Of a stretch of DNA of 7,847 bases, positions 1 through 6,698 are shown piece by piece. The notes beneath the pieces were generated by a model. It did no database searches. It was not told where the DNA came from and worked only from the letters and a program-made list of their open reading frames with translations. The number at the start of each line of letters is the position of its first letter. The first letter of the stretch is position 1. The position numbers and the translations under genes are program-made. This DNA is from Deltaproteobacteria bacterium (GTDB lineage Bacteria; Desulfobacterota; Desulfobulbia; Desulfobulbales; BM004): assembly GCA_019313095.1 (NCBI GenBank), contig JAFDBU010000240.1:1-7847 (forward strand), read 5' to 3'.

Positions 1-740
1 GCAGCTGGGCCATTGGGGCCCTGGCTTTCGGTACCCAATCCATTTCCAGGGTTGACGTCATAGTGGGCCCCGGTAATCAGTATGTCGCGGAAGCAAAACA
101 ACAGGTCAGCGGTGTTGTGGGCATTGACATGATAGCCGGGCCAAGTGAAGTTTTGATCATTGCCGACGCCACAGCCCAACCTTCCTATATTGCTGCTGAT
201 ATGCTGGCTCAGGCAGAGCATGATCCCCAGGCACTGGCCATGCTGGTGACCACGAGTTCTGAGATTGGCGCCCGGGTTGTCCATGAGCTTGAACAGCAGC
301 TGCAGGAATTGAGCCGCCGGGATATAGCGACTAGGGCTTTAAGGAGTCGCGGCGTAATTTTAATAGTCGATGATCTTCATGAGGCCATAGAGTTGGCAAA
401 CAAAATTGCTGCCGAGCACCTTGAACTGATGATCGAAAAACCTGATTCCTGGCTGTCAGCCATTCAGCATGCCGGGGCTATATTTCTCGGCGATTATACG
501 CCGGAAGCTGCCGGCGACTATCTAGCCGGGCCGAACCATGTACTGCCGACCATGGGAACGGCCCGTTTTTCTTCTGCCTTGGGAGTTGAAACATTCTTGA
601 AGAAGAGCAGCGTGATTTCTTACAGCCGGGCAGCGCTCCTGGAGGACGGCCCCCATATTATGGCACTGGCAAACCTGGAAGGACTTTCAGCCCATGCAAA
701 ATCGGTTGAGGTGCGGATGAAAGGCGGGGATAAAGGTTAA
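1..740 (+). CDS. hisD: Histidinol dehydrogenase, C-terminal part (5' truncated by window)
   Basis: HisD oxidises L-histidinol to L-histidine in two NAD-dependent steps, the end of histidine biosynthesis, as a zinc-dependent cytosolic homodimer. The reading frame is open from base 3, so the gene begins outside the window; 245 residues are visible, against about 430 for the family, so roughly the first 190 are missing. Counting from the first visible codon, GPGNQYV is at 22-28 and GIDMIAGPSE at 40-49. By homology to the E. coli enzyme, Q70 and H73 (QAEHD), D172 (AGDYLAGPNHVLPT) and H231 (GLSAHA) match the zinc ligands, and E138-H139 (AAEHLEL) the catalytic Glu-His pair. All are present, so the visible part looks intact. 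It ends in TAA. No other his gene follows; the next gene is rsmG after 137 bp. Identification is firm. Confidence 0.97.
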   Translation, partial: SWAIGALAFGTQSISRVDVIVGPGNQYVAEAKQQVSGVVGIDMIAGPSEVLIIADATAQPSYIAADMLAQAEHDPQALAMLVTTSSEIGARVVHELEQQLQELSRRDIATRALRSRGVILIVDDLHEAIELANKIAAEHLELMIEKPDSWLSAIQHAGAIFLGDYTPEAAGDYLAGPNHVLPTMGTARFSSALGVETFLKKSSVISYSRAALLEDGPHIMALANLEGLSAHAKSVEVRMKGGDKG

Positions 741-803
741 TAGGTGAATAGTAAAGGCAAGAGAGATCAGTTAGCAGCCTGAAGTGTACATAAAAATTGT
801 TAC

Positions 804-822
804 GAGGTTTCGACCCCTTTTT
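804..822 (+). terminator. Weak terminator-like hairpin with T run after hisD
   Basis: A short stem, GAGGT at 804-808 against ACCCC at 813-817, closes a TTCG loop and is followed directly by five T residues (818-822). One position in the stem (A against C) does not pair, leaving three contiguous pairs plus one. The arrangement resembles a Rho-independent terminator and sits 64 bp past the hisD stop, but the stem is much shorter than usual, so it may be chance or only a partial attenuator before rsmG. Confidence 0.22.
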
Positions 823-877
823 GTAGAGAAGAAATTTAAATTTTGCATTGTTAATCTTACATTGAAAAAAGTTCTAC

Positions 878-1567
878 ATGCTGAGAACTGAAGTAGAAGA
901 TTTTCTGGCTCAGGGTCTCGATCTCATGGGGCTTTCCCTGGAAAACCAGCCTGAAGCCCTTGCACGCCTTGCTTTATATTTCCAGGAACTAAATAAATGG
1001 AACTGTAAGGTCAATCTTGTTGCCCGAACTCTTGATGGCCGACAAATTTTGGAAGATCATTTCCTTGATTCTCTGACACTTCTGGAATTTTTCGTACCTG
1101 AAATACGGCAGCAGGGATCGTTGCTTGATATAGGTACGGGTGCCGGTTTCCCGGGACTGGTACTCAAAGCTGTGTGTCCGCAACTTCAGGTTACACTTAT
1201 TGAACCCCGCCAAAGCAGGTTCTTTTTTCTGAAACATATTGTCCGAACCCTGAATTTGACAGGGGTCAGCACCCTCAATGTCTACCTGGAGGAAAAAAGT
1301 ACTGCAGATGCTATTTCAGGCCAGAATTTTACCTTTATTGCCAGCAGGGCATTTACTGATTTTCAGCGGTTCTTAAAACTTGCTTTTCCCTATCTTGCAG
1401 AGGACGGCAGAATTATTATGATGAAAGGTCCCGCAGCGGTTGCCGAACTGCAGACTCTGATGCAAAACGCTCTGCCGAAGCAGGTCCGGTTGGAGGGTAA
1501 ACGAAAGCTTTTGCTTCCTTTTTCTGAGAAGGAAAGGTGGCTGGTCAGCTTCAGGAGGTCAGGTTAA
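878..1567 (+). CDS. rsmG: 16S rRNA (guanine-527-N7)-methyltransferase RsmG
   Basis: RsmG (formerly GidB) uses S-adenosylmethionine to methylate N7 of G527 in the 530 loop of 16S rRNA; in several bacteria its loss gives low-level streptomycin resistance. The 229-residue protein shows the family signatures in order: an N-terminal helical part with LNKWNCKVNL (38-47), the DHFLDSL segment (60-66), the SAM-binding motif I LLDIGTGAGFPGL (82-94), the acidic end of the next strand at IEP (108-110), and ISRAF-like IASRAF (154-159). It is slightly longer than the E. coli protein (207). An in-frame TGA at 863-865 rules out a longer N-terminus, and ATG 878 is the first start after it; no good Shine-Dalgarno precedes it (only GAAAAAAG). 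It is transcribed with hisD, 137 bp downstream, and converges on the small membrane-protein gene 17 bp beyond its stop. Family assignment is firm; the start is less certain (M17 at 926 is the alternative). Confidence 0.94.
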   Translation: MLRTEVEDFLAQGLDLMGLSLENQPEALARLALYFQELNKWNCKVNLVARTLDGRQILEDHFLDSLTLLEFFVPEIRQQGSLLDIGTGAGFPGLVLKAVCPQLQVTLIEPRQSRFFFLKHIVRTLNLTGVSTLNVYLEEKSTADAISGQNFTFIASRAFTDFQRFLKLAFPYLAEDGRIIMMKGPAAVAELQTLMQNALPKQVRLEGKRKLLLPFSEKERWLVSFRRSG

Positions 1568-1584
1568 TTTATTTGCCGGTCGGG

Positions 1585-1914
1585 TCAATCCGATTTGCCG
1601 AAATACATATAAATTATAATCCCCAAAATAACAGCCGCGCCAAAGACAACGGGCAGTACTTTTTCTAGCTGTATCTCATCATCAACAATGAGGGTATTCA
1701 TATATTCCGTGCCGGAAATATGCCAGCAGCCGAAACCGATAATAATAAGAATAATTTCCTTGAAATCCTGTTTGTAGAGCAAATAGCCGATCAGGCAGAT
1801 AAAAGGAACGAGAAACCAAGGATTGGTAAAGAGGCCGGCGGCATCCACTTCTTTAAGTTGCTGTAACACCTGGGTAGAATGAATAAACTCAACGATTTTT
1901 GTAAAAAAATCCAC
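1585..1914 (-). CDS. Small three-helix membrane protein of unknown function, coupled to the thiC-family gene
   Basis: I do not recognise this 109-residue protein. It has an amphipathic-looking N-terminus (1-30), then three hydrophobic stretches likely to span the membrane at about 32-47 (PWFLVPFICLIGYLLY), 52-67 and 85-105, with a charged KQDFKE linker between the first two and an acidic loop (VDDEIQLEK) before the third. No signal peptide or metal-binding motif is visible; a single Cys and His (CWHISG, 63-68) lie in the second segment. The start is GTG at 1912-1914, chosen because AGGGAGG lies 8 nt upstream. The thiC-family stop is 13 nt upstream and shares bases with that Shine-Dalgarno, so translation of the two is probably coupled. 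A role beside the upstream gene, for example as a transporter partner or membrane accessory, is only a guess. It is real by coding context and ribosome-binding site; function unknown. Confidence 0.8.
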   Translation of the reverse strand: MDFFTKIVEFIHSTQVLQQLKEVDAAGLFTNPWFLVPFICLIGYLLYKQDFKEIILIIIGFGCWHISGTEYMNTLIVDDEIQLEKVLPVVFGAAVILGIIIYMYFGKSD

Positions 1915-1922
1915 GGGTTCAG

Positions 1923-1929
1923 CCTCCCT
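1923..1929 (-). promoter_or_regulatory. Strong Shine-Dalgarno overlapping the thiC-family stop codon
   Basis: Read on the minus strand, the TAG stop of the upstream gene runs straight into the ribosome-binding site as TAGGGAGG, with an 8-nt spacer to the GTG start at 1914. A ribosome terminating on the upstream gene would sit on this site, which argues for termination-reinitiation coupling and settles the GTG start. Confidence 0.8.
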
Positions 1930-3241
1930 AGTTGTTGTTTAGATTTTTTTGTCCGCTTTTTTTCTGGGCCCTTTTAAAAACCTTGATAGCACAGTATGAG
2001 CCGCACATGCTGCAGGCATCACCTTTATAGGTTCCGCCTTCATCTCTAAAGCGTCTGGCTTTTTCAGGGTCAAGGGACAAGTCGATCTGGCCTTTCCAGT
2101 CTAAATTATTCCGACAGCGGGCCATGGCAATATCCTTGTCTATGGCACCCGGCAGCCCCTTGGCAATATCTGCTGCATGGGCTGCAATTTTTGAAGCAAT
2201 GACCCCTTCCTTCACATCGTCCACACTGGGCAGTTTAAGGTGTTCCGCCGGCGTGACGTAACAGAGGTAGTCAGCCCCTGCAGCTCCTGCAATAGCTCCG
2301 CCGATTGCCCCGGTGATGTGGTCATAACCGGGAGCAATGTCGGTGACAAGCGGCCCCAGGACATAGAACGGGGCACCTTTACAAAGCTGCTTCTGCAAAA
2401 GAACGTTGGCCTCTATCTGATTCATCGGCATATGGCCCGGTCCTTCAATGATCACCTGGACCCCTGCATCCCAGGCCCGTTCAGTTAATTCTCCCAAATG
2501 GATGAGTTCCTGTACCTGGTTTCTGTCGGTTGCATCAACAAGACAGCCGGGACGGATGCCGTCTCCCAGGCTTAAAGTCACCTCGTATTCTTTCAGAATG
2601 GCAAGGAGTTCATCATAATTTTCATAGAGAGGGTTTTCCTTATTGTGATAGGTCATCCATTCAATGGTGAACGATCCACCGCGGCTGACTACACCCATTA
2701 AACGTTGCTGGGAGTTCATCCGCTCCAGGGTATTCTTTGTGATACCGCAGTGGATGGTCATGAAATCCACGCCATCTTCAGCCTGTTTTGCTATGGTTTT
2801 GAAAATATGTTTGACTTCGACTTCAACAATTGCTTTTTTCTGCTGTTCTACAGTTTCAGCTACTGCCTGGTAAATGGGCACAGTGCCAAGCGGCACAGGA
2901 CATTGTTCGAGAATGCCCCGGCGGACTGCATCGAGGTCGCCGCCCATGCTCAGGTCCATTACCGTGTCAGCGCCTGCCTTTATGGCCACACAGAGTTTCT
3001 GCAGTTCTGACTGCAGTTCGGGAAGATCTTTGGAAGAGCCGATGTTGGCATTGATTTTGGTTGAAACATTTTTACCAATGGCAATTATTTTTTCAAAATT
3101 ATGATTTTTGTTTTTGGTAATGACCAGCTCACCCTTACTAATACCATCCATAAGGTGGTCAATTGATATCGATTCGTGATGGGCACAGGCCTCAAAAAGA
3201 GAGGTGTTTACCCTGTTGATTGCATCCTGTCGAATTGTCAT
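1928..3241 (-). CDS. thiC: Short-form ThiC-family radical SAM enzyme (HMP-phosphate synthase, or BzaF-type hydroxybenzimidazole synthase)
   Basis: ThiC rearranges aminoimidazole ribotide (AIR) into HMP-phosphate, the thiamin pyrimidine; its paralogue BzaF turns the same substrate into 5-hydroxybenzimidazole for cobamide lower ligands. The 437-residue protein is the short form, lacking the N-terminal domain of the 631-residue E. coli enzyme. Family motifs in order: NANIGSS (64-70), TVMDLSMGGD (93-102), GTVPIYQA (119-126), FMTIHCGI (160-167), VSRGGSF (185-191), GDGIRPGC (226-233), EGPGHMPMNQI (266-276, metal-ligand His region), TDIAPGYDHITGAIGGA (300-316) and the C-terminal cluster motif CSMCGSYC (C410, C413, C417). 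That motif is CX2CX3C, one residue shorter than the CX2CX4C of E. coli-type ThiC. The ATG start at 3241 has AGAGGA 5 nt upstream. No other thiamin or cobamide gene is in the window and I see no TPP riboswitch. Family membership is firm; the ThiC versus BzaF choice is open, so the symbol is provisional. Confidence 0.9.
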   Translation of the reverse strand: MTIRQDAINRVNTSLFEACAHHESISIDHLMDGISKGELVITKNKNHNFEKIIAIGKNVSTKINANIGSSKDLPELQSELQKLCVAIKAGADTVMDLSMGGDLDAVRRGILEQCPVPLGTVPIYQAVAETVEQQKKAIVEVEVKHIFKTIAKQAEDGVDFMTIHCGITKNTLERMNSQQRLMGVVSRGGSFTIEWMTYHNKENPLYENYDELLAILKEYEVTLSLGDGIRPGCLVDATDRNQVQELIHLGELTERAWDAGVQVIIEGPGHMPMNQIEANVLLQKQLCKGAPFYVLGPLVTDIAPGYDHITGAIGGAIAGAAGADYLCYVTPAEHLKLPSVDDVKEGVIASKIAAHAADIAKGLPGAIDKDIAMARCRNNLDWKGQIDLSLDPEKARRFRDEGGTYKGDACSMCGSYCAIKVFKRAQKKSGQKNLNNN

Positions 3242-3246
3242 TTATT

Positions 3247-3252
3247 TCCTCT
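3247..3252 (-). promoter_or_regulatory. Ribosome-binding site of the thiC-family gene
   Basis: AGAGGA on the minus strand lies 5 nt before the ATG at 3239-3241, and supports that start. Confidence 0.7.
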
Positions 3253-3309
3253 GTAACTTGTTATATGAATTATAAACTGAGATTTGTGATATAAATCCTT
3301 AAACAGAAT

Positions 3310-3339
3310 AATCTACCAATGGTGTAACAGTGATGTCAA
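3310..3339 (-). promoter_or_regulatory. Candidate sigma-70 promoter for the thiC-family gene
   Basis: On the minus strand a perfect -35 hexamer TTGACA (3334-3339) is separated by 18 nt from TAGATT (3310-3315), which matches the -10 consensus at four of six positions and is preceded by TGG, an extended -10 element. Transcription would start near 3302, giving a leader of about 60 nt. That leader is AT-rich and too short for a full TPP riboswitch. The site lies in the only sizeable gap upstream of the gene, so it is the best promoter candidate for the thiC and membrane-protein pair. Confidence 0.55.
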
Positions 3340-3372
3340 TGCAAAAGAGTTTCTGTAGGCTGGAACAGAGAT

Positions 3373-3451
3373 TCTGAAATTGTCTGCCTCGATTAGCCGC
3401 AGCGCCAAGTGCAATTGCCCCTGTAATTTATTGTCGTCGGCAGATTTCAGA
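3373..3451. repeat. Imperfect inverted repeat in the gap between the DUF547 and thiC-family genes
   Basis: TCTGAAAT (3373-3380), a TGT bulge and CTGCC (3384-3388) are mirrored by GGCAG plus ATTTCAGA at 3439-3451: 8 bp, a 3-nt one-sided bulge, then 5 bp, around a 50-nt interior. The structure begins 4 bp past the DUF547 stop. It has no T run, so it is not a standard intrinsic terminator. It could be a transcript-end-protecting hairpin, a small structured RNA, a dispersed chromosomal repeat, or chance. The 214-bp gap (3242-3455) otherwise holds only the promoter candidate and the thiC-family ribosome-binding site. Confidence 0.4.
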
Positions 3452-3455
3452 TGCG

Positions 3456-4289
3456 TTATTCGTTGAGGTCCCAGTCGTAGTGATGACTCATTTTTTTCTT
3501 GGCAGCAGCAAGTTCTTCTAACTTCTCCGGAGTAAGATACTTTTCCAGGTGGAGGATTATACCCTCCTCAGAACCACCAAAATCTTCCTTAAACCAGACA
3601 TAAATGCTTGATATCCTCGGTTTGCCGCTAGGGAACGAAAGCCCGCGCGGATGATTTATGTAATCACGGGCTGCTTTTTCCAACAACATATCCAGATTAT
3701 GTGAGGTAAATGGCTGCGGCTGCAGGTTAGGGCAGCCGAGACTGGCACAGTTAACAGCATAGTGGACCCGGTTGTCCGACCATACAGGACGTAAAATACG
3801 ATGCTCAATATCATTCAGGGAGACTTTCTGTCCCTCAATCGTTAGAAGTTTTGCATCCCAGGGTCCGTTGCTGAAAAAACCGGGTGATATGTCTATATCG
3901 CGAATAGTTTTTATGGGATAGTGATCTAAAATGACATCGACCGTCAAAGCATTATAGAGGTTAATCCAGTAAGCCTTTTGCTCATTGCGGTTCAATGCTG
4001 AAACACTGACTGCCTGCATCATCCGTAGATAGTTTTTCAGGGCCTGGTGGTCCCCGGCACTTACACTGCTGTAACGGAACCTGTTGATTCCTGAAGGATG
4101 GTTGGCAACGACGTACCGCCTCAGCAAAAGACCCCAGTTGGCATGGTCGACGATTACAACAGAATTAGGATCATGGGTTTGCCATCTGGGCCAGAGTTCG
4201 GCAGCAGGCGCACCATATGCTTCCAGTATGGCAGCAGGTCCTGACAGCATAAAGAGTGTGATCAGGACCAGTGTTTTAACATTTGGCAT
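3456..4289 (-). CDS. Exported DUF547-domain protein
   Basis: This 277-residue protein belongs to the DUF547 family, whose biochemical role is not established. Residues 1-27 look like a Sec signal peptide: a Lys, a hydrophobic core (LVLITLFMLSGPAAIL) and a small-residue site near A24-A27, so the mature protein is probably periplasmic or secreted. Family hallmarks follow: KAYWINLYNALTVD (105-118), SLNDIEHRILRP (157-168) and RVHYAVNCASLGCPNL (174-189), with the conserved Cys pair C181 and C186 and His 161 and 176. The C-terminus YDWDLNE (271-277) resembles the YDWSLN tail I recall in this family. Conserved Cys and His could suggest a hydrolase-like site, but that is inference. The start at ATG 4287-4289 keeps the signal peptide; only a poor AGG sits about 12 nt upstream. 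It lies 65 bp after clpA on the same strand and may be read through from it. Domain call firm, function unknown. Confidence 0.92.
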   Translation of the reverse strand: MPNVKTLVLITLFMLSGPAAILEAYGAPAAELWPRWQTHDPNSVVIVDHANWGLLLRRYVVANHPSGINRFRYSSVSAGDHQALKNYLRMMQAVSVSALNRNEQKAYWINLYNALTVDVILDHYPIKTIRDIDISPGFFSNGPWDAKLLTIEGQKVSLNDIEHRILRPVWSDNRVHYAVNCASLGCPNLQPQPFTSHNLDMLLEKAARDYINHPRGLSFPSGKPRISSIYVWFKEDFGGSEEGIILHLEKYLTPEKLEELAAAKKKMSHHYDWDLNE

Positions 4290-4354
4290 GTTTGAAATGT
4301 ACCTGTATACCAGGGGCCTGGAGGCAATGGCAGACCGAATTAATTGCAGGACCT

Positions 4355-6583
4355 CTAGATGCTTTTATAGGAGAAAATGAGGTTTTTCCCCTTGGCATCA
4401 ACCTGGGCTTTACCGCCCTTGGTAAGTTTACCGAAGAGTATCTCCTCGGTAAGTACATCACCTATTTCCTTCAGGATCAGTCTACGGAGCGGCCGGGCAC
4501 CAAAATCAGGGTCGTAACCCTTCTTGGCCAGAAATGACCTGGCCTTGGGAGATAGCTTGATAGATACCATTTTCTCGCTGAGCTGCATTTCAAGCTCAGC
4601 TACCATTTTCTCGACAATCTTCTCTATGATCGACATTTCCAGCGGATTGAAACTGATAACTGCATCAAGGCGGTTCCTGAATTCAGGTGCAAAAAGATTG
4701 TGCAGAGCCTTCTGGCCGGTATCCTTTTTGTCAGCCATGAAGCCGATGGCCCTTTCCGTCAGTTCCCGCGCCCCGGCATTGGTAGTCATGATGAGGATAA
4801 CATTACGGAAATCCGCCCGTCTGCCGGCATTGTCGGTCAAAGTGGAATGATCCATGACCTGGAGAAGAATGCTGAAAACATCAGGATGTGCCTTCTCGAT
4901 CTCATCCAGCAGAAGGACACAGTAGGGGTGCTTTCTGATGGCATCGGTAAGCAGCCCTCCCTGGTCAAAACCTACATAACCCGGCGGAGCGCCAATAAGC
5001 CTTGCCACAGCATGTTTCTCCATGTATTCACTCATATCGAACCGTTCAAAATGCACGGATAGGCATTTTGCCAGCTGCCGGGCCACTTCGGTTTTTCCGA
5101 CACCTGTCGGGCCGGCAAACAGAAAAGAACCTGTCGGTGTTTCAGGTTGTCCCAGTCCTGCCCGGGAACGTTTGACAGCATTGCTCAACGCCGTAATGGC
5201 ATGATCCTGCCCGAAAATAACCTTTTTCAGCTCGGGAAGCAGGTTTTTCAGTTGGCGGATTTCAGAACGTGAGCTGCTTTTGGCAGGAATTCTGGCCATT
5301 CGCGAAACAACCGACTCAACATCCCTGACAGTGACTTTTTTCCTTTTCCTGGTCGCGCCGGAAAGTCTGAAAGCAGCTCCCACCTCATCAAGAATATCGA
5401 TGGCCTTGTCCGGCAGGAACCTGTCATTGATATACCGGCTTGCAAGTTCTGCTGTAGCCTTGATAGCTTCCGAGGTATATTTTATGCCGTGATGTTCTTC
5501 ATAGCGCGATTTGAGGCCATTCAGGATCTCAACCGTCTCCTCAACGGTTGGTTCTTCAATATCAATTTTTTGAAAGCGCCTTGAAAGGGCTCGATCTTTT
5601 TCAATATGGTTCTTGTTTTCTTCATAGGTAGTCGAACCGATACAGCGCAGTGTACTGGCCTGCAGCGCAGGTTTCAGCAGGTTTGAGGCATCGAGACTGC
5701 CGCCGCTGGTTGCCCCGGCACCGACAATAGTATGAATCTCGTCAATAAAAAGGATGGACTTTTCTCCTTTTTTTTCCATACCATCGATAACCGTCTTGAG
5801 CCGCTTTTCAAAATCGCCGCGGTACTTGGTGCCGGCAAGCAGGGCCCCCATGTCAAGAAGGCGGATTTCAACATCCTCCAGCATGGCAGGTACATTCCCA
5901 TCATGAATACGCAGGGCCAGGCCTTCGGCAATGGCTGTTTTACCGACACCTGGCTCGCCGACAAGCAGTGGGTTGTTTTTTCTGCGCCGGCAGAGAACCT
6001 GCATGATGCGCTCCAGTTCTCGCTCACGGCCGATAAGCGGATCGATCAGGCCGGCCCTGGCCTTATCGGCAAAGTTTACGGTAAATTTGTCAAGTTCATC
6101 CTGCTTAACTACCGTTTTCTTTTTCTGGGGCTGCCAGACATCCGGCTCCAGGTCTTCCGTAAGACCGTGGGAGATGTATTCAACCACCGTCATGCGGTCC
6201 AACCCCTCTGAACTTAAGAAATAGACGGCGTGTGAGTCCGGTTCAGAAAAGATTGCCACCAGGACATCACCTGAATCGACTTCTTTTTTACCGCAGCTCT
6301 GCACATGGCCGATAGCCCTCTGCAGCACCCGGTTAAAACCGAGGGTCTGGATAGGGTCACCACTGTCGTTAACTTTCTGGGTCGGCAGTTCACCGTCAAA
6401 GAATTTTTCCAGTCTTTTCTTGATGTTTTCCAGACTGCCGCCGCACTGCCTGATTATGCGGTTGGTGAGTTCATCCTGTAGTATGCCGTAAAGCAGGTGC
6501 TCAACCGTGACAAATTCATGCTTGTGGCTTTTGGCCTCACGCACCGCTGTGACTAATGCCACTTCAAGTTTTTGGCTAAACAT
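4355..6583 (-). CDS. clpA: ATP-dependent Clp protease ATP-binding subunit ClpA
   Basis: ClpA is the AAA+ unfoldase that threads substrates into the ClpP peptidase and takes N-degron substrates from ClpS. The 742 residues (E. coli 758) run: Clp_N double repeat (about 1-140); D1 with Walker A GEPGVGKT (209-216), pore loop GTKYRGDFE (251-259), Walker B ILFIDE (277-282) and arginine-finger region LSRRF (333-337); D2 with Walker A GPTGVGKT (491-498), pore loop GYVG (535-538), Walker B VLLLDE (556-561), FRNRLD (635-640) and sensor 2 GARPLRR (695-701). The ClpP-docking loop reads IGF (613-615), where E. coli ClpA has IGL. There is no middle coiled-coil domain between D1 and D2, which separates it from ClpB and ClpC. 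ATG 6581-6583 has AGGAA 7 nt upstream. clpS lies 115 bp upstream; all catalytic motifs are intact. clpP is not in the window. Confidence 0.97.
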   Translation of the reverse strand: MFSQKLEVALVTAVREAKSHKHEFVTVEHLLYGILQDELTNRIIRQCGGSLENIKKRLEKFFDGELPTQKVNDSGDPIQTLGFNRVLQRAIGHVQSCGKKEVDSGDVLVAIFSEPDSHAVYFLSSEGLDRMTVVEYISHGLTEDLEPDVWQPQKKKTVVKQDELDKFTVNFADKARAGLIDPLIGRERELERIMQVLCRRRKNNPLLVGEPGVGKTAIAEGLALRIHDGNVPAMLEDVEIRLLDMGALLAGTKYRGDFEKRLKTVIDGMEKKGEKSILFIDEIHTIVGAGATSGGSLDASNLLKPALQASTLRCIGSTTYEENKNHIEKDRALSRRFQKIDIEEPTVEETVEILNGLKSRYEEHHGIKYTSEAIKATAELASRYINDRFLPDKAIDILDEVGAAFRLSGATRKRKKVTVRDVESVVSRMARIPAKSSSRSEIRQLKNLLPELKKVIFGQDHAITALSNAVKRSRAGLGQPETPTGSFLFAGPTGVGKTEVARQLAKCLSVHFERFDMSEYMEKHAVARLIGAPPGYVGFDQGGLLTDAIRKHPYCVLLLDEIEKAHPDVFSILLQVMDHSTLTDNAGRRADFRNVILIMTTNAGARELTERAIGFMADKKDTGQKALHNLFAPEFRNRLDAVISFNPLEMSIIEKIVEKMVAELEMQLSEKMVSIKLSPKARSFLAKKGYDPDFGARPLRRLILKEIGDVLTEEILFGKLTKGGKAQVDAKGKNLIFSYKSI

Positions 6584-6590
6584 ATTGCTG

Positions 6591-6595
6591 TTCCT
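6591..6595 (-). promoter_or_regulatory. Ribosome-binding site of clpA
   Basis: AGGAA on the minus strand sits 7 nt before the ATG at 6581-6583 and supports the start used for clpA. Confidence 0.6.
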
Positions 6596-6621
6596 GTTGC
6601 TCTGATATATTTTCTCTTTTT

Positions 6622-6650
6622 ATTGTAAAACATTAAGTATCGTTTGGCTA
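6622..6650 (-). promoter_or_regulatory. Candidate sigma-70 promoter for clpA in the clpS-clpA gap
   Basis: On the minus strand TAGCCA (6645-6650, four of six to TTGACA) and TACAAT (6622-6627, five of six to TATAAT) are 17 nt apart, the preferred spacing. Transcription would start near 6615, about 30 nt before the clpA ATG, leaving room for its ribosome-binding site. The gap is very AT-rich, so chance matches are easy. If real, clpA can be made independently of the holA-clpS transcript. Confidence 0.42.
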
Positions 6651-6698
6651 ATATGCTTTATGAAAAAATGACCTTTATTCCCCAACCTACTTTTTTAA

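Noticed and set aside
744..782. 12-codon GTG micro-frame just after hisD, considered as a leader peptide
   Set aside because: It has no histidine or other codon run, no attenuator-like alternative stems and no clear ribosome-binding site of its own.
1580..1593. TCGG/CCGA hairpin between the convergent rsmG and membrane-protein genes, considered as a bidirectional terminator
   Set aside because: Only 4 bp of stem around a 6-nt loop and no flanking T runs on either strand.
2705..3104. Several overlapping plus-strand open frames of 69-101 codons across the thiC-family gene
   Set aside because: They are antisense to well-conserved coding sequence, overlap each other in different frames and have no family-like motifs.
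4290..4310. TGGTATACA as an extended -10 promoter element for the DUF547 gene
   Set aside because: It has no acceptable -35 at normal spacing, and the start site would leave only about 10 nt before the ATG.
4276..4537. Small open frames on both strands around the clpA 3' end and the following gap
   Set aside because: They overlap the conserved clpA C-terminus or the DUF547 signal-peptide region and show no recognisable domain or good ribosome-binding site.
5732..6211. 159-codon open frame on the plus strand inside clpA
   Set aside because: It lies entirely antisense to the conserved D1 part of clpA, resembles no family, and is explained by the codon composition of the real gene.
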